Positions 22,750 to 33,460 are shown, numbered from the stretch's first letter. The stretch is DNA of 64,000 nucleotides from Megaustenia siamemsis (GCA_032433765.1 JAVIAB010000159.1:59278043-59342042), one strand, 5' to 3'. Program-made: numbers and translations. Notes: generated by a model from the letters alone, not told the origin.

Positions 22750-23338
22750 ACGTGGCATGTCGTAAGAGGCGACTAAGGAGATTGATCGATGGCTTGACAA
22801 GCTGTCATTGTAAAAAGTATTGTTATGGAAACAGCGCCATATATCTTAGAGCAGTGATCTCTGCAATATGTGACATTTTGGCACGCAAGGTTTCTGTTTT
22901 TGAGATTGTGGTTCTGCCCTATGTGCCGTCTTCGGCTCGAAAGGACAATAGATAGATATATAGTAAATCCGCAATCCAGGAAAAATAAAGGCTCTCTAAG
23001 AGACGTATGATGCAAGCTGGAGAAAGCCGTAAGGAGTCTGGTTTGCCGACACACCTTTTGTCTAACAGGAAATACTCCAGAATTGGCACCTGAAATTTAC
23101 GTACCCTAAACGAACAGGGAAAAGCTGCACAGGTAGCAGCAGAAATGAGAGGAATACCCAGGAGAAAAGACAAAGAGGAGGACCAAAGAATACTTGGATA
23201 AGACAGATAGATGCAGAGTTGAAGATGATGGGGAAGACATTGAATGATGATAAGAATGGCAAGAAACAGAACGACTTGGAAAGTGTTTGTTGAAAAACCT
23301 ATGCTCTACAGGGAGCTGAAAGGTAGAAGAAGAAGGTA
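22750..23338 (+). mobile_element. LINE family G copy G2 with a family F terminus (mosaic)
   Basis: A leading block with CATGTCGTAAGAGGCGAC recurs in 47450-47700 (-). At 22905-22962 is a family F end (TCGGCTCGAAAGGACAATAG plus ATAGATA). Then GGCTCTCTAAGAGACGTATG and GGAGAAAGCCGTAAGGAGTC lead into the G coding end (MARNRTTWKVFVE-like) with GAAGAAG tail. The mariner element sits at the end of this tail. Confidence 0.65.
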
Positions 23339-23340
23339 TA

Positions 23341-24670
23341 GGGAGGTCAAAAAGTAATGCACACCAATTTTTTTCTCGGAAACTATTCGGGCAAAATGTG
23401 TGAAATTTTCACAGATTGTAGCTGAACATCCCCTTTACACTACCTATTTTTCAACATAATCTCCGTCCAAGCGTATTGCCTTACGCCAACGCGAAACTAG
23501 GCCATGAATGCCTCGTTTGTACCAAGTTTTGTCCTGCTCGCGTAGCCATTTTTTAACTGCACGGATCACATCCTCATCATTGTCAAAGTGTGTCCCACGC
23601 AGGAATTTTTTGAGTGGTCCAAACAGATGGAAATCTGAGGGAGCCAGATCAGGCCTGTAAGGAGGATGGGGCAGTACAGTCCAACCAAATTTGTTGATTG
23701 CTTCCCGTGTTACCAGACTTGTGTGAGGGCGTGCATTGTCATGTTGAAGCAACAAATCTGCAGATGGCTTATTAGGCCGAACTCTGTGGAACCGATTTTT
23801 GAGTTTTGTCAGTGTATTGATGTAAGCTGTCGAGTTGATTGTCTCACCTCTTGTCATTACATCAACAAGAATCACACCATCAATGTCCCAGAAGACAGTG
23901 ATCATCACCTTTCCGGCTGATGGAAATGTTTTGCATTTTTTTCTTTTTGGTGACTGCGGATGATGCCATTCCATTGACTGCATTTTTGTTTCAGGCTCAT
24001 AATAATGTGCCCACGTTTCGTCACGGTAACAATTTTTGACAAAAACATTTCTCCTTCAACACCGAAACGCTCCAACAATTCAGAACAGAATGTTTTCCTT
24101 TGAACTCTGTGATCATTTGTTAGGCACCGAGGAACCCATCGAGCGCAAATCTTTGAATATCCGAGAGTTTTAAAAATTGCGATTGCACTTCCCTTGGCGA
24201 CTGTAAGCTGCAATGCCAATTGCTAACTAGTGATACGCCTATCCTTACGAATAATGGCATCAGCCCGGTTTAACATGTCTGTGCTGGTAGCCGAGGCAAC
24301 ACGTCCAGAACGCGGTAAATCATGCAGCTCCACTCGTACACTTTCTGCAGCTTTAATTCTCTGAACCCAGCGACTAACTGTGCTCCTATCGACTGCAGAA
24401 CATTTGTACACTGCACACGGTCGTTTATGAATGTTTGCCACAGTTTCTTTTTCCGCAACCAGAAATTCTATGACAATTCGCTGTTTGTAACGGACATTGT
24501 TGACAAGCTCCATTTTAACGGTTCATAGATTGCGTAATATCTATCCGAATGCTGTGCAATTTGGTGCACATAATTGGAACATGTCATATTCCAAGTGTGC
24601 AAAATTTCATATTCCTATCTTTATTATTAGCCGAGAAAAAAATTGGTGTGCATTACTTTTGACCTCCCTT
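23341..24670 (-). mobile_element. mariner-type transposon (DD34D), about 1.33 kb
   Basis: The inverted termini are about 38 bp. The left starts GGGAGGTCAAAAAGTAATGC, and the right end is its reverse complement with one A missing from the A-run. The left flank ends TA. The right flank is TTTAGTA, so the expected TA duplication is imperfect. Length and termini fit the mariner subgroup of Tc1/mariner. It inserted into the (GAA)n tail of LINE G2. Confidence 0.92.
23444..24513 (-). pseudogene. mariner transposase, broken
   Basis: Read on the minus strand from 24513. An N-terminal helix-turn-helix region contains RYKQRIVIEFL and STVSRWVQRIKAAESV. Then come a WVPRCLT-like linker motif (mariner WVPHEL) and the catalytic core: first Asp in VFWDIDGVILVDV, second in LLQHDNARPHTS, third in RPDLAPSDFHLFGPLKKFL. 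There are 34 residues between the second and third Asp (DD34D). The usual length is about 345 residues and the span here agrees. It is inactivated by one in-frame stop at about 24220-24222 and a frameshift near 23905-23945 in a homopolymer. It would cut and paste the element at TA sites. The well-kept termini and few lesions suggest a fairly young copy. Confidence 0.92.
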
Positions 24671-24964
24671 TAGTATATACACACACAGTAATAGGAAAGT
24701 GTTCATACTGAGTTTCAAAGAAGGGAGCATTCTGGTCTTTAGATGGGGACCACATCGAGCAAGTGTTTCAGCCCTTTAGCTTCTTGGCACACTAAGTGGA
24801 GGTAGACCCGTCTATTCATAACAACCAGGCGACACCCTACTGTTGCATTGAACTCTAAGGCTGACAATCTATCATCTTGTTATATTTATTTCTATTTTCA
24901 TTCTTTGATGGGTATTTATATTTCATTTATATTTCATTTATATTTCATTTATATATAATTTATA
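24671..24964. other. Unassigned short stretch
   Basis: Nothing is recognised apart from a TTTATATTTCA tandem run at 24905-24970. Confidence 0.3.
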
Positions 24965-25049
24965 TTTCGATCTTGACAGTTTTAAATCATTTCTGTTGTT
25001 GACCTTCTAGGAAGCCATTCTCTTAAGCTGTCTTGTATCTTTTCTCTTT
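24965..25049 (-). mobile_element. LINE family A copy A5, 3' piece (outer level of the nest)
   Basis: It matches the family over TTTCTGTTGTTGACCTTCTA and AAGCTGTCTTGTATCTTTTC. It ends in ATCTTTTCTCTTT (25037-25049), which is repeated exactly at 27323-27335 beyond the SINE. Confidence 0.8.
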
Positions 25050-25103
25050 AAAAAAAAAGAGTACCCCCATCACGCCAAGTGGCGTATAGGGAATATGGTG
25101 TTA
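25050..25103 (-). mobile_element. SINE family 1, 3' piece (middle level of the nest)
   Basis: It holds the tail A-run (plus strand), GAGTACCCCCATCACGCC and the terminal hairpin up to GGGAATATGGTGTTA. The rest lies at 27209-27322. Target duplication: ATCTTTTCTCTTT on both outer sides. Confidence 0.9.
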
Positions 25104-27208
25104 TAGCTCGTTTCAAATCACTTGCCCAACTTCAAAACGCTATTGCTCAGAAACCGTTTGTTAAATACTGTTGAAATTTTCCAAATGTTATTAGAATCAA
25201 AAAGACCCTTTAAATGTATATTTAACAAATATCTTGCAGCTGCAGTTTTCTTAAAGCGGCGAATTTCTTTGATGTTTGTCAAAATTGTAAATTGTGAACC
25301 CCTAAATAATAGAAATTACCGTAGTTGCTGGTCTATGATTAATTTTCACTAGGTAAAGGCATGGCCGTAATGGGGAAATAACTGAATAAGGAAAAACACA
25401 AAGAGAATTATTGTCTTCTCAGTTCGAGGACGGACGATAATATCAAGGTATACCTGTATGTCAAATTTTCATAGTTGTGTGGTCCTGAAAAGGACCGTTT
25501 GTTGAACTAATTTAAGGTAATATAGGGGCCAACATTGTGGGGGCTATATACTTTCATTCTGAATCAGACGAGTCTAAAAGATTAATAACTGTTTGGGGTT
25601 GAATATTCCACAAACCATCATTTTTCCAATATTCCTCTTCCTGTTTTAAGACGTGGTCTTCACATTTAGCCCAATAATCTTTGTCTATATTTAATAAAGC
25701 GAGATTAGCAAGAGTCTTTACATCGCATATTTTGAATGTTGTATTTTCATCTGCCACTTGTCCTTTTAATTTTGCCCAGATTAGTTCTATTGGATTTAAA
25801 TGAGCATGGTAAGGTGGCAGCCTCAAACTTATATGACCGTGCTCTTGGATAATCTTATCTATTTGAAAAATCTTTGTCCTTTGTTTTTGCTTTACTAGAG
25901 ATAGTAATTCAGGTTTTAAGTACATGTTATTAAATTGTATGTGCTCCTTTGTGAGCCATATCTTAATAGCATCTTTTGTACTGGATGACGTCTGGACTAT
26001 ATCTTCAAGTGCAACAATGTTGTGGTACGCTGCATTGTCCATTATTAGGCAAGATGGTCGATCTAGTGATGGGAGAACAGAATTTTCAATCCAATGTCTA
26101 AATATGTGACCATTCCATCTCAGAGTGATAATCCCGATGGTCTATGGATTTTGAAAGAAAAATGAGCTCTGCATTCTGTATTAGTCCATGTTGTCGACTA
26201 CCTGCATGAGCAATTATCAAGCGCTGTCCTTTGCTGCTAGGTATTAATCTCTTAATCTTTCCATCTGATGACTGCCATTCCTTTGGTTAGTGTGGTGAGC
26301 ATTGATCCATGTTTCATCCAAGTACACAATATCATAACCTTGCTTGCGCACCTCTTTTACTTCACGTAAGTACTTGCTTCTCATGACTACTATATGTGGC
26401 TTCTCACAGATGATGTTTCGTCCATTGGAATACTTTCTGAATGTAAAGCCTGCAGCTCTCACATTCCTCCATAATGTAGACTTTGATATTTCAATACTGT
26501 TGTTCTTTTTCAGCGAAATTTTTAATTTTCTTATTATAACAGTTTCATTCATACCAACATTTTGCGAATTTCACTTCTAATAAGTTCACTGTCGAAATTA
26601 TGCAACATTTTTGCTCTTCTTTGTGATTTTGTATATTTCGAACATTGACGGTCATGTGCTTGAATCCAGCGATTAAATGGCCGTTTAGATAAATCCAAAA
26701 TGTGTCTTGTCCTATTCTCAGGGTTTTCTAAAGAATGAAATAATCTTCCTCGTTTAGCCTCTTTGCAAAAATAGTCATACATTTTTATTGCGATGTTTTG
26801 TAAACTGCAGAATTTCATTTTAAGACTCATGCTAAATGTTATTGTTCCACGTCTACACCTATGAATGAACGGAAATGGAACACACAATTTCTCAAGTGTC
26901 TAATTGTGTCCAAAAAAAACCACGGGGAAAGCGTGCAAATACGTCAATTCTATCGTGTATGGATTTGTACTCGCTATTTTTAGTTTAAAATACTGTAAAC
27001 ATTAAGTTTTGACTACATCAATGGGTCGTTATAAATTTATATAAATCAAATAAGCAACAATAATAACCAAATGTTTTTTTTTTAATGAAATTAATTCCCT
27101 GTTGGGTTCTAATCATTATAACTTTACATGCAAATTTTGAATATCTTACAACAAGCGGTTAAAAAGCTATCGATTTTTAAAGTTGGGCACGAGTTATGAA
27201 ACAAGCTA
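25104..27208 (-). mobile_element. Tc1/mariner-superfamily transposon with long catalytic spacing, 2.1 kb
   Basis: It starts TAGCTCGTTTCAAATCACTT and ends AACTCGT-type sequence with GAAACAAGCTA, giving inverted termini of about 37 bp with mismatches. It is flanked by TA (25102-25103 and 27209-27210) inside a SINE whose sequence is otherwise continuous, so boundaries and the TA duplication are certain. A deleted copy lies at 35409-36186. Confidence 0.95.
25554..26887 (-). pseudogene. Transposase of the 2.1-kb element, broken (DD83E-like)
   Basis: Three minus-strand segments. 26887-26549: a basic N-terminal part with KRPFNRWIQAHDRQCSKYTK. 26552-26244: a winged-helix-like STLWRNVRAAGFTFRKYSNG, then the first catalytic Asp in YDIVYLDETWINAHHTNQR. 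26042-25554: IMDNAAYHN with the second Asp and LPPYHAHLNPIELIWAKLKG with the Glu. I count 83 residues between the second Asp and the Glu, far more than the 34-39 typical of Tc1/mariner. That matches the long-spacing group reported as DD82E (Sailor); the assignment is from memory. Lesions: a frameshift near 26550 and stops between 26244 and 26042. Confidence 0.85.
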
Positions 27209-27322
27209 TAGTGACCATAAATTTTACAGACCTTCGGCACATGATTTTTGGGGTAATGTGGTCGGTATTATGCCCGTGCCGCTTTACTTTCCCTGAAAAA
27301 AATCAGGTACCCATTAAGGCTG
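27209..27322 (-). mobile_element. SINE family 1, 5' piece of the nested copy
   Basis: It resumes GTGACCATAAATTTTACAGA directly after the TA duplication and ends at CCATTAAGGCTG. The tRNA head is absent, so the SINE was 5'-truncated when it inserted. Confidence 0.9.
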
Positions 27323-27643
27323 ATCTTTTCTCTTTGCTTCCCTCTAACCTCCGTCCCTCAACTTCCCCAGTTATTACAATATATTCCAGTTGATCTCATC
27401 TCATTACATAGCCAATACATGATGATTGTTTCTTCCTAACATTGGATATTAGCTCTCTCTTTTCTTTGTTATCTTTCAGAACGTTTTCATTACTGTTCTG
27501 ATCTGTCCATGGCTTTCTCAACATACTTTTGTAAAACCACATTTCTACAGCCTCCAGTGATTTTCTTGTCTGTCTTCGTAATGCCCATGATGCACATCCA
27601 TATGTTATGACTGGATCTACATAACATTTAAGTACCCTGTGAT
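27323..27643 (-). mobile_element. LINE family A copy A5, 5' piece
   Basis: It starts with the duplicated ATCTTTTCTCTTT and continues CCCTCAACTTCCCCAGTTAT and TACATAGCCAATACATGATG, and the complement of the YGCxSWTxRRQTRKS coding block. Confidence 0.82.
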
Positions 27644-27819
27644 GTGAGGGGATAAATTACTAGGACAAAAATTGAATTGGGTGCTCGTTATATTCTAACG
27701 GCTTCATTATGCTTTTAGATATATCAGCAGATGAAGAAGGGAAGGGTACAAATAATCAGATCAGCAAAGTGAAAGAAGTAACATTCGGAGACAAATAATA
27801 ATAAATGAGTAATATTATA

Positions 27820-28310
27820 GATGGAAACTTCCGAAGCGATAATCAGCGAATCAATTCAGGGCAAAACGGGCACTCTACAATACAATCTTCATCCCAACGT
27901 TGTTATACCAATGCCAGTCCTGGACCCTAGATGCAAGAACAATAAGAAAAATAACCTCTACAGAGATGAAATGTGTTACACGAATGACAGGAAACAGTCT
28001 GAGAGATAAGATCAGAAATGAAGAACTGAGAAAAAAGCTAGGAATAGCCCCAGCCATAGAATATATAAAGAAACAACAGATAAAATGGTTTGGCCATGTG
28101 GCAAGGCAGAAAGATCAAAACACTACTCAACGAGCCTTCAGCAAACGTTGTGAGAACAGCAGACCCAAGGGTCGACCACAAGAAAGATGGATCAATGGAA
28201 TATTAGAATCACTGGAAACATAACAGCAACAGAGGCGAACAGAAGAGCAAAAGACCGCAAATTATATCTCCCCTCGACTATGAAAGGCAGATGAGGAAGG
28301 AAAGAAGAAA
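27820..28310 (+). mobile_element. LINE family E copy E1, C-terminus
   Basis: The frame gives MPVLDARTIRKITSTEMKC-like, RMTGNSLRDKIRNEELRKKL, APAIEYIKKQQIKWFGHVAR and RPKGRPQERWINGILESLE, then a stop. The second copy is at 63300. The upstream 27644-27819 shows nothing recognisable. Confidence 0.78.
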
Positions 28311-28469
28311 AAGACGTTGAAGATACAGACCTTCAGTAAATGGATTCTTGCGCAGAATAAAAGGTTGGAAATGGCAGGACAAAATCAATAACGTAGATTT
28401 ATGGGAAATAATAATCAAGTGCAACTGAACAAGAAGAAACGACGAAAACGATGGTGTAGGATATGTTAA

Positions 28470-28716
28470 ACACTCATCATTATCATCATGTGCCATACCG
28501 GTTGGCGTAGGCGAGCATGTCCCTCCACAATCAACTATCCACAGTGCATCGTATCAGTTCTGTTGTTGACTATTTCCATGCTATGACACCAAGCTATCCA
28601 GTATTTTCTCTCTCTCTGTCGTCCGCGATCTCTCTTCCTTTTATTGTGCCAGTTCTAACCAAGTATTCCAACTTTCCTCTTCTCGTGATGTGCCCGAAAA
28701 ATGTTGATTGTTTCTT
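28470..28716 (-). mobile_element. LINE family B copy B3, 3' fragment
   Basis: A CATTATCATCATGTGCC tail and the complement of the family C-terminus up to the FFGHIxRRGKLEYLV motif. It is joined at 28716 to LINE G3. Confidence 0.8.
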
Positions 28717-28970
28717 AGTTGAACAATACGTACGCCAATTGAGGGTATTACATGAGAAGCTTCTTTTTAAATTCCCAGGGAAACAAACAAAGAGGAAGAC
28801 CACATTATACTTGTAGGAGACAGGTGGAATCAGAGATGATGATAAAATAGACATGGAATGATCTTAATAGAGCGGCAAGAAACAGAACGGCAAGAAATAG
28901 AACGGCAAGAAACAGAACGGCTTAGGACTGTTTGTTGAAGACCTATGCTCCACAGGGAGTTGAAGGTTTT
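28717..28970 (+). mobile_element. LINE family G copy G3
   Basis: QYVRQLRVLHEKLLFKFPGK, KRKTTLYL- and the terminal GLFVEDLCSTGS-like block with an AACGGCAAGAAACAG triplication near 28880. It runs into the 44-bp array. Confidence 0.75.
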
Positions 28971-29440
28971 TGTTGAAGACATATGCTCCACAGAGAACTG
29001 AACGTGTTTGTTGAAGACCTACACTCACAGGGACCTGCAGCCGAAAGTATTTGTTGAAGACCTATGCTCCACAGGGACCTGCAGCCGAAAGTATTTGTTG
29101 AAGACCTATGCTCCACAGGGACCAGCAGCGGAAAGTATTTGTTGAAGACCTATACTCCACAGGGACCTGCAGCCGAAAGTATTTGTTGAAGACCTATGCT
29201 CCACAGGGACCAGCAGCGGAAAGTATTTGTTGAAGACCTATGCTCCACAGGGACCTGCAGCCGAAAGTATTTGTTGAAGACCTATGCTCCACAGGAACCA
29301 GCAGCGGAAAGTATTTGTTGAAGACCTATGCTCCACAGGGACCAGCAGCGGAAAGTATTTGTTGAAGACCTATGCTCCACAGGGACCAGCAGCGGAAAGT
29401 ATTTGTTGAAGACCTATGCTCCACAAGAAGTTGAAAGGAC
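28971..29440. repeat. 44-bp minisatellite built from the 3' end of LINE G
   Basis: The unit is GTATTTGTTGAAGACCTATG, CTCCACAGGGACCAGCAGCG and GAAA, alternating with a CTGCAGCCGAAA form. The first 30 bases are the coding end of family G (FVEDLCSTG), so the array arose by tandem growth of a LINE terminus. Confidence 0.93.
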
Positions 29441-29522
29441 AACGAAGATCCACCGTTTTGTACACATACTATTTCTATGTAAATGTATAAATGTTACAGA
29501 TATATTTTTTCAAAATTTACAG

Positions 29523-29658
29523 AAGTTCTGGCATTTTCCCAAGAAGAGTGTTTCAAGAACATGACACTTCGCTTGCAACTTCGTGAAGATATTGACAGAT
29601 GCAGTTCACGATTCAGCGCAGATGGTCAGGCTGATGGTTCACAGACTGAAGTCTGCGA
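29523..29658 (+). CDS. Candidate gene, exon X2 (cysteine-bearing internal exon)
   Basis: The acceptor ATATTTTTTCAAAATTTACAG ends at 29522 (modest pyrimidine tract) and the donor GA|GTATGT starts at 29659. Phase 1 in (AA, completing G+AA = Glu with exon Y1), 44 codons, phase 2 out. The peptide begins VLAFSQEECFKNMTLRLQLR and ends QTEVC, with Cys at 9, 26 and 44 and a likely amphipathic helix. It is parallel to exon X1 in phase, size and outer Cys spacing, but the middle Cys sits elsewhere. If the donor is not used, the frame stops six codons later at 29675. The exon is single-copy in the window and bounded by the 44-bp array upstream and LINE A6 downstream. Confidence 0.55.
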
Positions 29659-29744
29659 GTATGTGGTTAACTTTTAAACCATAATGTTGTCCAGATAAAT
29701 TCTTCTTTTCAATTTAGTGGGATGATTGATTTTCATCATTATAA

Positions 29745-30355
29745 AGTACCTTGCCTGCTGGCGTAGGTGATCATGTCTTTCCACAACTTTCGATCTCGAC
29801 ATTTATATTGTTGACCTTCTACCAAGCCGTTTTCGTAAGCTGACTGGTAACTTTTCTATTAGCTTCCCTCTTTCTCTGGGTCCCTACCTGTTCCCAGTTG
29901 TTACAATATATTCCAGTTGTTCTCTTCTCATTACATGGCCAAAAAATGATGATTGTTTCTTCCTAACATTGAAAATTAACTCTCTCTTTGATTTGGCCTC
30001 TTTCACACCGTTTTCATTATTATTCTTAGCTGTTCATGGTATTCTCAATATTCTGTAAAACCACATTTTTACAGACTCCAGTGATTTTCTTGTCTGTTGT
30101 CCTATTGTCCCTGATTCACATCCATATGTTAAGACTGGCTCTACGTAACATTTAAGAACTATTTTTCTTGTTTCTAATGTCACAATGGATTGCATAGTAT
30201 CTTCCTCATTTTTCTGAAAAGCTGCTTTTCCCTGAGCTATTCTGTATCTCACCTCTGTTGTACATCTACCATCAGAGGTTAAAAAAGTTCCCAAATATTT
30301 AAATTCATTTACCTGTGTTTAATAGTGTTCCACTTGTCTTTATTTTGCACTGAGG
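29745..30355 (-). mobile_element. LINE family A copy A6
   Basis: The minus strand carries TEVRYRIAQGKAAFQKNEED, YGCESGTIGQQTRKSLESV, FYRILRIP and the FFGHVMRREQLEY complement and 3' end. Several frame breaks. Confidence 0.82.
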
Positions 30356-30417
30356 TGATGTCTTTTCTTTGTTGTTACCATTATTTTTGTCTTTTTGTAT
30401 TAATTATGTATAAAGTG

Positions 30418-30765
30418 TGATTGTATCGCCAGTTAATGGATTGTATCGCTAGTTAATGGATTGTACCGCTAGTTAATGGATTGTATCGCTAGTTAATGGA
30501 TTGTACCGCTAGTTAATGGATTGTATCGCTAGTTAATGGATTGTACCGCTAGTTAATGGATTGTACCGCTAGTTAATGGATTGTATCGCTAGTTAATGGA
30601 TTGTATCGCTAGTTAATGGATTGTATCGCTAGTTAATGGATTGTACCGCTAGTTAATGGATTGTACCGCTAGTTAATGGATTGTACCGCTAGTTAATGGA
30701 TTGTACCGCTAGTTAATGGATTGTACCGCTAGTTAATGGATTGTACCGCTAGTTAATGGATTGCA
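30418..30765. repeat. 20-bp minisatellite
   Basis: About 17 units of TTGTAYCGCTAGTTAATGGA, with T and C at one site mixed along the array. Confidence 0.97.
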
Positions 30766-30819
30766 GAGAAATCAGCAAGTCAAGTGTAAAGTTTTACCTA
30801 TTCTATTCTATTTGTAATT

Positions 30820-30866
30820 TCTAAAGTGTTCTTTAACGTGCGCAAGTGCACACGGGACCTCCTTTT
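30820..30866 (-). mobile_element. SINE tail-like fragment
   Basis: GTTCTTTAACGTGCGCAAGT and GCACACGGGACCT correspond, inverted, to the end of the tRNA-like element at 59815-60060. Confidence 0.5.
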
Positions 30867-30904
30867 TTAATATTATCTCGAGGACTAGTCATCAGATGTC
30901 ACTA

Positions 30905-31315
30905 TACTGAAACATGAGGCGATCATGTCCTTACACAATCTTCTATCAACAATGCATCGTATCAGTTCTGTTGTTGACTATTTTCCATGCCATGACACTA
31001 AGCTATCCAGTATTTTTTCTGTTTGTCGTCCGCGATATCTCTTTCCTTGTATTTTGACTGTTGTAACCAAGTATTCCAACTTTCCTCTTCACATTATGTG
31101 CCCGAAAAATATTGATTGTTTCTTTCTGTTTTTTATGAGCTGCCTTTATGTGGTGGGCTCTTTGAGAATTTCCTCATTGGTCTTTTAGCTGTCCAGGAAA
31201 CTTTCAAAATTCCACTAAGAAATCACATCTCTGTTACCTCTAACCGTCTTTACATTTGTTTGTCTACTGTCCATGATTCGCTTCCATAGGTCAGAATAGG
31301 TTCTATACAGCACCG
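30905..31315 (-). mobile_element. LINE family B copy B4
   Basis: It starts in GCGATCATGTCCTTACACAA and carries the complement of the C-terminus up to YGSESWTVDKQM near 31265-31300, with frame breaks. Confidence 0.8.
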
Positions 31316-31541
31316 AGTACTTGTTATATAATTAGTAAGATTATCAGAGTTAATTATCAGAGTTTCAACAAAATAAAACATATTTCACTAATATAAAATA
31401 TTTTTTTCTGTGAACTGCAAGAAAACAGAGTTGTACGAATGTCAGCTTTGCCTTTAAGCGTACGCTACAGTCGTCATATGAGTCTCATGCATGTGGTATA
31501 AATGATGCCCCTCATACATCGTCCAGTTGTTTACTTTGCAG

Positions 31542-31690
31542 CTGCTGCTAACGATAAAACCTTTTATAAAAAAATAATAAACGCAAAATGTTACAATCGT
31601 GGTCACAAAACAGATCGAAAAGTTGGGTGGGCGGTGGAGCGTAACATTCGTGACTTTGGCAGTAGCAATTACCTGAAGGAAATCTTCACG
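31542..31690 (+). other. Possible exon of unknown affiliation
   Basis: CAGTTGTTTACTTTGCAG ends at 31541. The phase-1 frame is open for about 50 codons (NDKTFYKKIINAKCYNRGHK, then RKVGWAVERNIRDFGSSNYL) until it enters a LINE B fragment. No donor is evident before the LINE. It lies in intron 4 of the candidate gene on the same strand. It could be a lost or alternative exon, or chance. Confidence 0.25.
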
Positions 31691-31890
31691 TGTCCTGTTG
31701 GTTGCCTATGTGGTCATGACATTCCACATTCGTCTGCCCTGAGTGCATTCCATCGATTCTGTTATTGACTGATTGGCGACTGAGTCACATTAAACTACTA
31801 GTATCTTCTTTCTTTGGCGTCCGCTATTTCTTATTCTCGGTATTTTGCCAGCTGTTACCAAGTATTTCAACTTTTCTATTCTCATCATCT
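31691..31890 (-). mobile_element. LINE family B copy B5, diverged
   Basis: GTTGGTTGCCTATGTGGTCA and GATTCTGTTATTGACTG blocks align with the family 3' end, as does TTACCAAGTATTTCAACTTT. Confidence 0.6.
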
Positions 31891-32311
31891 TCTTCCTTAT
31901 CCTAACCTTTTCCTCCTTTCCTTCATCATTTTCGTTTCTGAGACAAGTTCAGATACAATTTTTGAGATTGTATTCTTCTGTTTTCTTTCCCTGCTGGTAT
32001 ATCTACCAGTGCTGTTACAATCTCCAGTTTACTGCTCGTACACCTCCATTCACCACAACGATGGCCTTCGAGCTTCCCAATTTGCCGTTGATAAGAGAAG
32101 CAACCTTCTATCGCTACCGACGTCGTCCTTCACCTAGCGGAACTAGTTCTCAACTTCAACTCTTTCATGTCCGATGGCAACTTCTTCACTCAGATTAGTA
32201 CCATAATGGGTCCTAGCTACTCTTGTGTTTTCCTGGTTACCTTGAGCACCAGATCATTCACACTTACTAGGGTTCTATATCCTTTATTTACCGTACGTAC
32301 ATTGGTCTAGG
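31891..32311 (+). other. Unassigned pyrimidine-rich stretch
   Basis: There is an open frame on the plus strand (31845-32198), but composition is T/C-rich and no motif is recognised. It could be diverged upstream sequence of the Penelope-like fragment beyond the SINE. Confidence 0.25.
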
Positions 32312-32565
32312 GAGCCGCGGTATCTCAGTGGTTAGTGAACTGGACTACAAAGGACAAGACGTATGGTTCGATCCCAATCGGAGGCTTCCGAGTTCATCCA
32401 GCCTTAAATGGGTACCTGATTTTGTCTGGGAAAGTAAAGCGTCACTGGCGTAATACCGACCACATTACCCCAAAAATCATGTGCTGAAGGTCTGTACATT
32501 TATAGTCACTTACACCATATCCCCTATACGCCTCTTGGCGTGCCGGGGATCTTTACTTTAATAAT
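32312..32565 (+). mobile_element. SINE family 1, full-length
   Basis: The A-box region GGTATCTCAGTGGTTAG, the B box GGTTCGATCCC, the body, and the hairpin TACGCCTCTTGGCGTGCCGG. Confidence 0.92.
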
Positions 32566-33120
32566 TAACTTTGATGTCTGCATCGGTATGACTGACCTTT
32601 CCAAGGAGGAAATCTGCCTCTTCATCGAGTATGGTGGACATATTCACCCCTCGATTCATTTCACTTCATACACATCCACCTCCACGGTCTCTTCCCTAGA
32701 TATCACAGTTTCCTGAGTTGTCTCTGATCTACTCACCATGGTCGTCTACACAGCTACTGACTCCCGTTGTTTCCTCCGCTACCACTCTTCTCACCCGACA
32801 TCCTGCATGAACTCTCTTCCCTATTCGCAGATACTTAGGTTTCGTCGCCTTTGCCAGAATGATACATAATTTCTACATAAAACCCACCTGATGTTTGACT
32901 TCTTTCGCCATCGTCTCTATCCTGAATCAGCTCTCCTTCTTGATCTCCAACAGGCTCTCCGCACCTCACGCCAGGCTGCTCTCACCCCTCTACCCGTTCC
33001 CCTTTGATAGGGTAGTACTCAACCTCACCACGGTGATCAGAAACATTCACCGCAACCTCCCCATTCTCCGCTCCAATTTCACCACCCGTCTACTCTTCCC
33101 TGTTTTCTTTAGTGGTCTTT
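32566..33120 (+). mobile_element. Penelope-like element, RT thumb region (fragment)
   Basis: Across two frame breaks the plus strand reads INFDVCIGMTDLSKEEICLF, IHPSIHFTSYTSTSTVSSLD, then TATDSRCFLRYHSSHPTSCM, NSLPYSQILRFRRLCQND and a LNLTTVIRNIHRNLPILRSN block. The order (LDxxV, then KPTDxxxYLxxxSxHP, then IPxSQxLRxRRIC) is the conserved end of the RT of some Penelope-like elements in invertebrates and fish. The palm (YIDD) part and any GIY-YIG endonuclease are missing. It is a dead fragment. Confidence 0.65.
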
Positions 33121-33460
33121 AACTCTTTAACTACCACTGGTCAGTGTACAGTACGGCTAGCTTTTTGTAAAAGACCAGCGTACTGTGTACTCAACGGCTT
33201 ACAGTCACCAAGTTTTTGTTTTGTTAATGGCTTATTTAATCACTTTTTAAAAATTTGGAACAAGTTAAAATCTCTAGAAAATGTTTATTTTTACAGAATA
33301 TGACATAAGGCAATGGTATTTGATTATTTGACGTGATATCAACTTCGTGATATACTTGTCAGGTATCGCCTTCCTACTTCCCATCAGAGCCACCGGGGGA
33401 TGATGCGCTGCAACAGCAGTCTAAGTAAAACTTGCAACCACGACCGGACAGATACAGTTC
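33121..33460. other. Unassigned stretch
   Basis: No repeat or gene is recognised. A tract ATGTTTATTTTTACAG near 33282-33297 resembles an acceptor but is followed by only ten open codons. Confidence 0.25.

Noticed and set aside
25122..25352. 76-codon plus-strand frame (also at 35427) as a conserved gene
   Set aside because: It lies in the terminal non-coding part of the 2.1-kb transposon and is conserved only because both copies keep that end.
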